DNA from: Pedobacter westerhofensis
Lineage (GTDB): Bacteria > Bacteroidota > Bacteroidia > Sphingobacteriales > Sphingobacteriaceae
Length of the DNA: 64,000 nt
NCBI RefSeq assembly: GCF_900182595.1
Contig: NZ_FXTN01000011.1
Location: 214,073 to 278,072, forward strand
Reading direction: 5' to 3'
Shown here: positions 61,422 to 64,000 of the stretch, piece by piece
How the letters are laid out: the number at the start of each line of letters is the position of its first letter
How positions within the stretch are numbered: the stretch's first letter is position 1
Notes under the pieces: generated by a model
The model's input: the letters and a program-made list of their open reading frames with translations, nothing else
The model's database searches: none
What the model was told of the DNA's origin: nothing
Translations under genes and position numbers: made by a program

Positions 61422-61471
61422 ATAATTATAAAAGTCAGGCTCGGTATCCCCTGAATCCACGGTAACAATTG

Positions 61472-62503
61472 TTAAGACAGGTTCAAAGTAACTCCGCTCA
61501 TCTCCTCACTTATTGTCCAAAGCTTTTGAGCTGATTCTTTTTCCAGGGCATAGGGCATTACACCCTTGATACTTTCAACATTTTTGCGCCAGTCAACAGT
61601 TGGATCAAAGTTGGAATCTAATACTGCAATATCGGTATTTTCGCAATATACCCCACCAATATCATTCAATTGAGGGCTTACTGCGCACCAGATCTGTGTT
61701 GAAATTCCTTGTTGAACGGTTTTAGCACCAGGAACTGCTTTTAAAAAAGGTTTCCCATCTGCATCCAGCATACCCAGCTTTTTCATATCCTCCAGGCTGC
61801 GTGAACGTGCCAGACCAGTACTTTGAACAACTCCTGGATGGATCGAATAAGAACGAACGCCGAATGACTTTGCCCGCTCATCCAGTTCCAGGGCAAATAA
61901 TACGTTTGCCGTTTTAGCCTGGCCATATGATCTCATCGTTTCATATTCCCGGTGATCAAAATTGATGTCTTCAAAGTTCACTGGCGCATTATGATGTCCC
62001 CAGGAAGAGGTGTTCAATACTCTTGCACCCTCAGCCTGCTTTAATGCCGGCCACAATCGGGCTGTCAGATGGAAATGTCCCAAATGATTGGTTGAGAACT
62101 GACTCTCGTAGCCCCTTGCATCGCGTTGCAGCGGTACCCACATAATTCCTGCATTATTGAACAGCAAGTGCAAAGGCCTTGCAGAAGCGATAAACTTCGC
62201 GGCAAAATTTTCAATAGATCCCGGATCAGTCAACTCTAAAGATTCCAGCTCCACATTAGGGATACCTTCCAAATTTTGTGCAGCCTTTTCAATGTCACGT
62301 GCTGCAACGATCACTGTTGCACCGGCTGCGACCAGCACTTTAGTGGTCTCTAGTCCTAAGCCCGAGTGTCCGCCAGTTACGATGGCGATCTTACCTTTCA
62401 GGTCTATACCTTTTATAACTTCATCTGCAGTGGTATTCCTGTCGAATCCGGAGTTGATGGGTAGTTGTATTTTCCCATCATAGTTATTTTTATATTTTTC
62501 CAT
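61472..62503 (-). CDS. SDR-family oxidoreductase (retinol dehydrogenase/WWOX-like)
   Basis: A 343-residue short-chain dehydrogenase of the longer, retinol-dehydrogenase-like type. IAIVTGGHSGLGLETTKVLV binds the cofactor, LLFNNAGIMWVPLQRDARGY is NNAG, NTSSWGHHNAPVNFEDINFD and MRSYGQAKTANVLFALELDE give Ser and YxxxK, and VRSYSIHPGVVQSTGL is the P-G motif. It is upstream of the AraC gene on the same strand, and its promoter carries two copies of a TTTGCTCAAA repeat. Confidence 0.93.
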   Translation of the reverse strand: MEKYKNNYDGKIQLPINSGFDRNTTADEVIKGIDLKGKIAIVTGGHSGLGLETTKVLVAAGATVIVAARDIEKAAQNLEGIPNVELESLELTDPGSIENFAAKFIASARPLHLLFNNAGIMWVPLQRDARGYESQFSTNHLGHFHLTARLWPALKQAEGARVLNTSSWGHHNAPVNFEDINFDHREYETMRSYGQAKTANVLFALELDERAKSFGVRSYSIHPGVVQSTGLARSRSLEDMKKLGMLDADGKPFLKAVPGAKTVQQGISTQIWCAVSPQLNDIGGVYCENTDIAVLDSNFDPTVDWRKNVESIKGVMPYALEKESAQKLWTISEEMSGVTLNLS

Positions 62504-62522
62504 TGTCTTGTTAGATTTTCAT

Positions 62523-62588
62523 CAAAGGTCGATTTTGGATATTGATTTAGTTTTGCTCAAACGTCGTATTTTGCTTTGCTCAAAAGTT
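62523..62588 (-). promoter_or_regulatory. SDR promoter with TTTTGCTCAAACGTC repeats
   Basis: A -7-like box (GACCTTTG on the minus strand) is at 62523-62530. TTTTGCTCAAACGTC is at 62551-62565 and CTTTGCTCAAAAGTT at 62574-62588, 23 bases apart. The distances from the -7 box (28) and between copies (23) equal those in front of the azoreductase gene. Confidence 0.65.
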
Positions 62589-62603
62589 CATTCATTGCAA
62601 TTG

Positions 62604-63209
62604 CTAAACAATCATGGTTTTTATCAATGCCTTAAGCCTTACTTCTTTCTCCTGCGCAGCGCCCACTCCTTCCACCCTGAACTCGCCAACTACTTCAAAA
62701 CCGATCAGTTCAAGAACTGCTTTGAGGTATGGTGTAGCAAAATCAAAAGATTTTAGGGCGGGATCACTGAAATCCCAGCCGGCCGAAAAAGCGATATATG
62801 CTTTCTTATTTTTAAATATCCCGACAGCACCATTTTCAGAAAAACCGAAAGTGACACCAGCTCTTACGACGTGGTCGAGATAGGCCTTTAAGGCTGATGG
62901 GATGCCATAATTGTGCATCGGGGCACTGATAACAAGTATGTCGGCTGCAAGTAACTGTCTGATGGCCTGATCTGACCTGTGCACTGCCTGGGCTTGGTCT
63001 GGTGTCAATTCATGAGCAGGAATATGATAGCTTTCCCACTGTAAGGCACTGAAATGAGGAAATGGATCCGAAACCAAATCCAGCTCCTGAACGCTAACTT
63101 CGCTCTGCTGCTGCATCCTGATTTTATCAATGATCGCTTTTCCAAGTCTTGTGGTTATGGAGTTTAGTACTTTGTGGCTGGACGCAATGTGGAGAATATT
63201 GATCAGCAT
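62604..63209 (-). CDS. FMN-dependent NADH-azoreductase-like flavoprotein
   Basis: A 201-residue flavodoxin-like reductase. MLINILHIASSHKVLNSITT corresponds to the FMN phosphate site, then ISAPMHNYGIPSALKAYLDH (P-M-x-N-Y/F-x-x-P, typical of AzoR/NQO-type proteins) and VTFGFSENGAVGIFKNKKAY, with the final strand IAFSAGWDF. ATG at 63209 was chosen over a GTG 15 bases upstream because the -7 box covers the latter. Members reduce azo dyes or quinones with NADH. Its promoter has the same repeats as the SDR gene at 61472-62503. Confidence 0.9.
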   Translation of the reverse strand: MLINILHIASSHKVLNSITTRLGKAIIDKIRMQQQSEVSVQELDLVSDPFPHFSALQWESYHIPAHELTPDQAQAVHRSDQAIRQLLAADILVISAPMHNYGIPSALKAYLDHVVRAGVTFGFSENGAVGIFKNKKAYIAFSAGWDFSDPALKSFDFATPYLKAVLELIGFEVVGEFRVEGVGAAQEKEVRLKALIKTMIV

Positions 63210-63223
63210 CTGTTCTTTTTTCA

Positions 63224-63290
63224 CAAAAGTAGATGCAGAATAATTGCTACTTTTTGCTTAAACGTCCTGATTCTTTTTGCTCAAACGTCC
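63224..63290 (-). promoter_or_regulatory. Azoreductase promoter with TTTTGCTCAAACGTC repeats
   Basis: The -7 box TACTTTTG is at 63224-63231. TTTTGCTTAAACGTC starts at 63252 and TTTTGCTCAAACGTC at 63275, a 23-base period. The layout is the same as at 62523-62588, showing that one AraC-type regulator controls both genes. Confidence 0.7.
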
Positions 63291-63361
63291 GTCGGGTATT
63301 TTTTAAATCAATAACGCTATCAACCGATCAGGTCAATTCGCGTTATCGATTAGGGTATTAA

Positions 63362-63706
63362 TTACGCTCCAGCTTTGATGATAGTTTCATTGGTTGCCAT
63401 TGCAACGTAGTTTGAAGTATCAAAAAATGTAGGCTCATCGGGATGGACCTTTGTCAGATAATTTTCTGAATTGAAGAAACTGTTGAAATCATCAAACGAG
63501 TCAAATGAGATTTCTACTAGCGCATCGTACAAAGGCTTAGGAAAACCTTCAGCTACTATAGGGTGGTTAACTACATACTTTCTAACGTAAAGTTCTACCT
63601 CAGGGATAGAACAGAATAACGGAGCGTGGTGATTTTTGTGATAATCCACAAATTCTTCAGTGCTTAGGTGCGGTAGTTTGTTTACTAAAAATGTAAATTT
63701 GATCAT
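63362..63706 (-). CDS. EthD-domain protein
   Basis: A 114-residue alpha/beta-barrel dimer-type protein of the EthD/stress-responsive fold: MIKFTFLVNKLPHLSTEEFV, DYHKNHHAPLF (the paired His characteristic of EthD), YVVNHPIVAEGFPKPLYDAL and FDSFDDFNSFFNSENYLTKV. Such proteins help in ether or polycyclic degradation, or simply accompany oxidoreductases. It is divergent from a truncated HxlR gene with a palindrome between. Confidence 0.9.
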   Translation of the reverse strand: MIKFTFLVNKLPHLSTEEFVDYHKNHHAPLFCSIPEVELYVRKYVVNHPIVAEGFPKPLYDALVEISFDSFDDFNSFFNSENYLTKVHPDEPTFFDTSNYVAMATNETIIKAGA

Positions 63707-63763
63707 CGTCTTTATTTATAATTTGAGACAAACTTATTTCATTACATACAATGCCGCAAGTAC

Positions 63764-63777
63764 GCACAAATTTGTGC
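63764..63777. promoter_or_regulatory. Perfect palindrome between EthD and HxlR genes
   Basis: GCACAAATTTGTGC is a perfect 14-base palindrome within a longer near-symmetric AArTAmGCAC context. It lies 57 bases before EthD's ATG (63706) and 31 bases before the truncated hxlR-type ATG. It is the likely operator of the broken regulator. Confidence 0.6.
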
Positions 63778-63808
63778 TTATTTGCTTTGACAATTGATTG
63801 ACTGAGCG

Positions 63809-63922
63809 ATGTACAAAAAGAAAATTCCTATCAGGATGGATTGTGGCCTGCACGTATTTAAGGAACTTTTGAATGGAAAGTGGAAACTGATGCTGATCTA
63901 TTACATGGAATTGCAACAATAA
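63809..63922 (+). pseudogene. HxlR-family regulator truncated by an insertion sequence
   Basis: ATG at 63809 opens MYKKKIPIRMDCGLHVFKEL followed by LNGKWKLMLIYY, an unmistakable HxlR N-terminus with its Cys and the GKWKLMLI helix. From about 63906 the frame leaves the family and stops at 63920-63922. The break coincides with the end of an IS-like sequence (TGGAATTGCAACAATAAAGT). The rest of the gene may lie beyond the element, outside the window. Confidence 0.8.
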
Positions 63923-64000
63923 AGTAGACATTTAGTTAAGCGGCAATATTTTGTTTATTTAAATTTCTACCAAATTCTTCCGGGGACAGATATCCCAGTG
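63906..64000 (-). mobile_element. End of an IS3-like insertion sequence
   Basis: The element starts near 63906 with TGGAATTGCAACAATAAAGT, a probable terminal repeat beginning with TG, and encodes a transposase C-terminus on the minus strand. The other end is outside the window, so inverted repeats and target duplication cannot be checked. It is inserted in an hxlR-type gene. Confidence 0.65.
63936..64000 (-). CDS. Transposase C-terminus (IS3-like, partial)
   Basis: The minus strand reads L-G-Y-L-S-P-E-E-F-G-R-N-L-N-K-Q-N-I-A-A then TAA (63936-63938). The phrase Y-L-S-P-E-E-F is typical of the last residues of IS3-family OrfB integrase-type transposases. The catalytic DDE region lies outside the window. 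Confidence 0.65.
   Translation of the reverse strand, partial: LGYLSPEEFGRNLNKQNIAA

Overview
The window looks like a chromosomal segment of a Bacteroidota bacterium of the Sphingobacteriaceae type (Pedobacter or a close relative). Evidence: two SusC/SusD outer-membrane pairs, a FecI-like sigma factor followed by FecR, DUF4369/TlpA thioredoxins, a GIN-domain adhesin-like protein, and promoters of the Bacteroidota form (a -7 box TAnnTTTG, sometimes with TTTG about 20 bases upstream) in front of many genes instead of -35/-10 boxes. I see no rRNA, tRNA, CRISPR array, phage or plasmid replication gene.

Layout. 1-4.3 kb: start of a membrane acyltransferase-like gene, a small unknown gene, then a minus-strand operon for periplasmic sugar oxidation (PQQ-type dehydrogenase fused to cytochrome c, SMP-30 lactonase, exported RidA, cytochrome c). 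4.5-9.6 kb: a susC/susD pair. 10.1-13 kb: two paralogous small lipoproteins flanking a GIN-domain protein, DUF3861, a methyltransferase. 13.1-16.8 kb: DUF4198 protein, siderophore-type TonB receptor and an unlisted 48-residue membrane protein, with two RNA-structure-like leaders. 16.9-23.3 kb: DUF72, TetR, HxlR and hydrolase genes, and a decayed SDR pseudogene. 23.4-32.8 kb: sigma/anti-sigma/SusC/SusD/two TlpA thioredoxins. 32.9-34.2 kb: GH28 polygalacturonase. 34.2-40.8 kb: RND efflux operon with an elaborate control region. 41-44.7 kb: two Crp/Fnr regulators, a hydrolase and a quinone-reductase-like enzyme. 44.8-46.8 kb: DNA alkylation repair operon (PF09859-type 2OG oxygenase and an Ada/MGMT fusion).

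47-64 kb is a dense island of small NAD(P)H- or flavin-dependent enzymes (three SDRs, three aldo/keto reductases, an azoreductase-like protein, an FAD monooxygenase, an F420-type NADP reductase), each beside an AraC, HxlR or WYL regulator. Several promoters carry direct repeats of 20-23 base period or palindromes at conserved distances from the -7 box. Relics in the island (an AraC C-terminus, a RhuM fragment and an HxlR gene cut by an insertion sequence at the right edge) show that it turns over.

The most interesting signals are regulatory: matched pairs of operator-bearing promoters, a two-state RNA leader before the small membrane gene, a twin palindromic operator for a TetR regulator, regulator genes whose -7 box lies four bases before ATG, and a saccharopine-dehydrogenase-like gene that has no ATG, GTG or TTG start.
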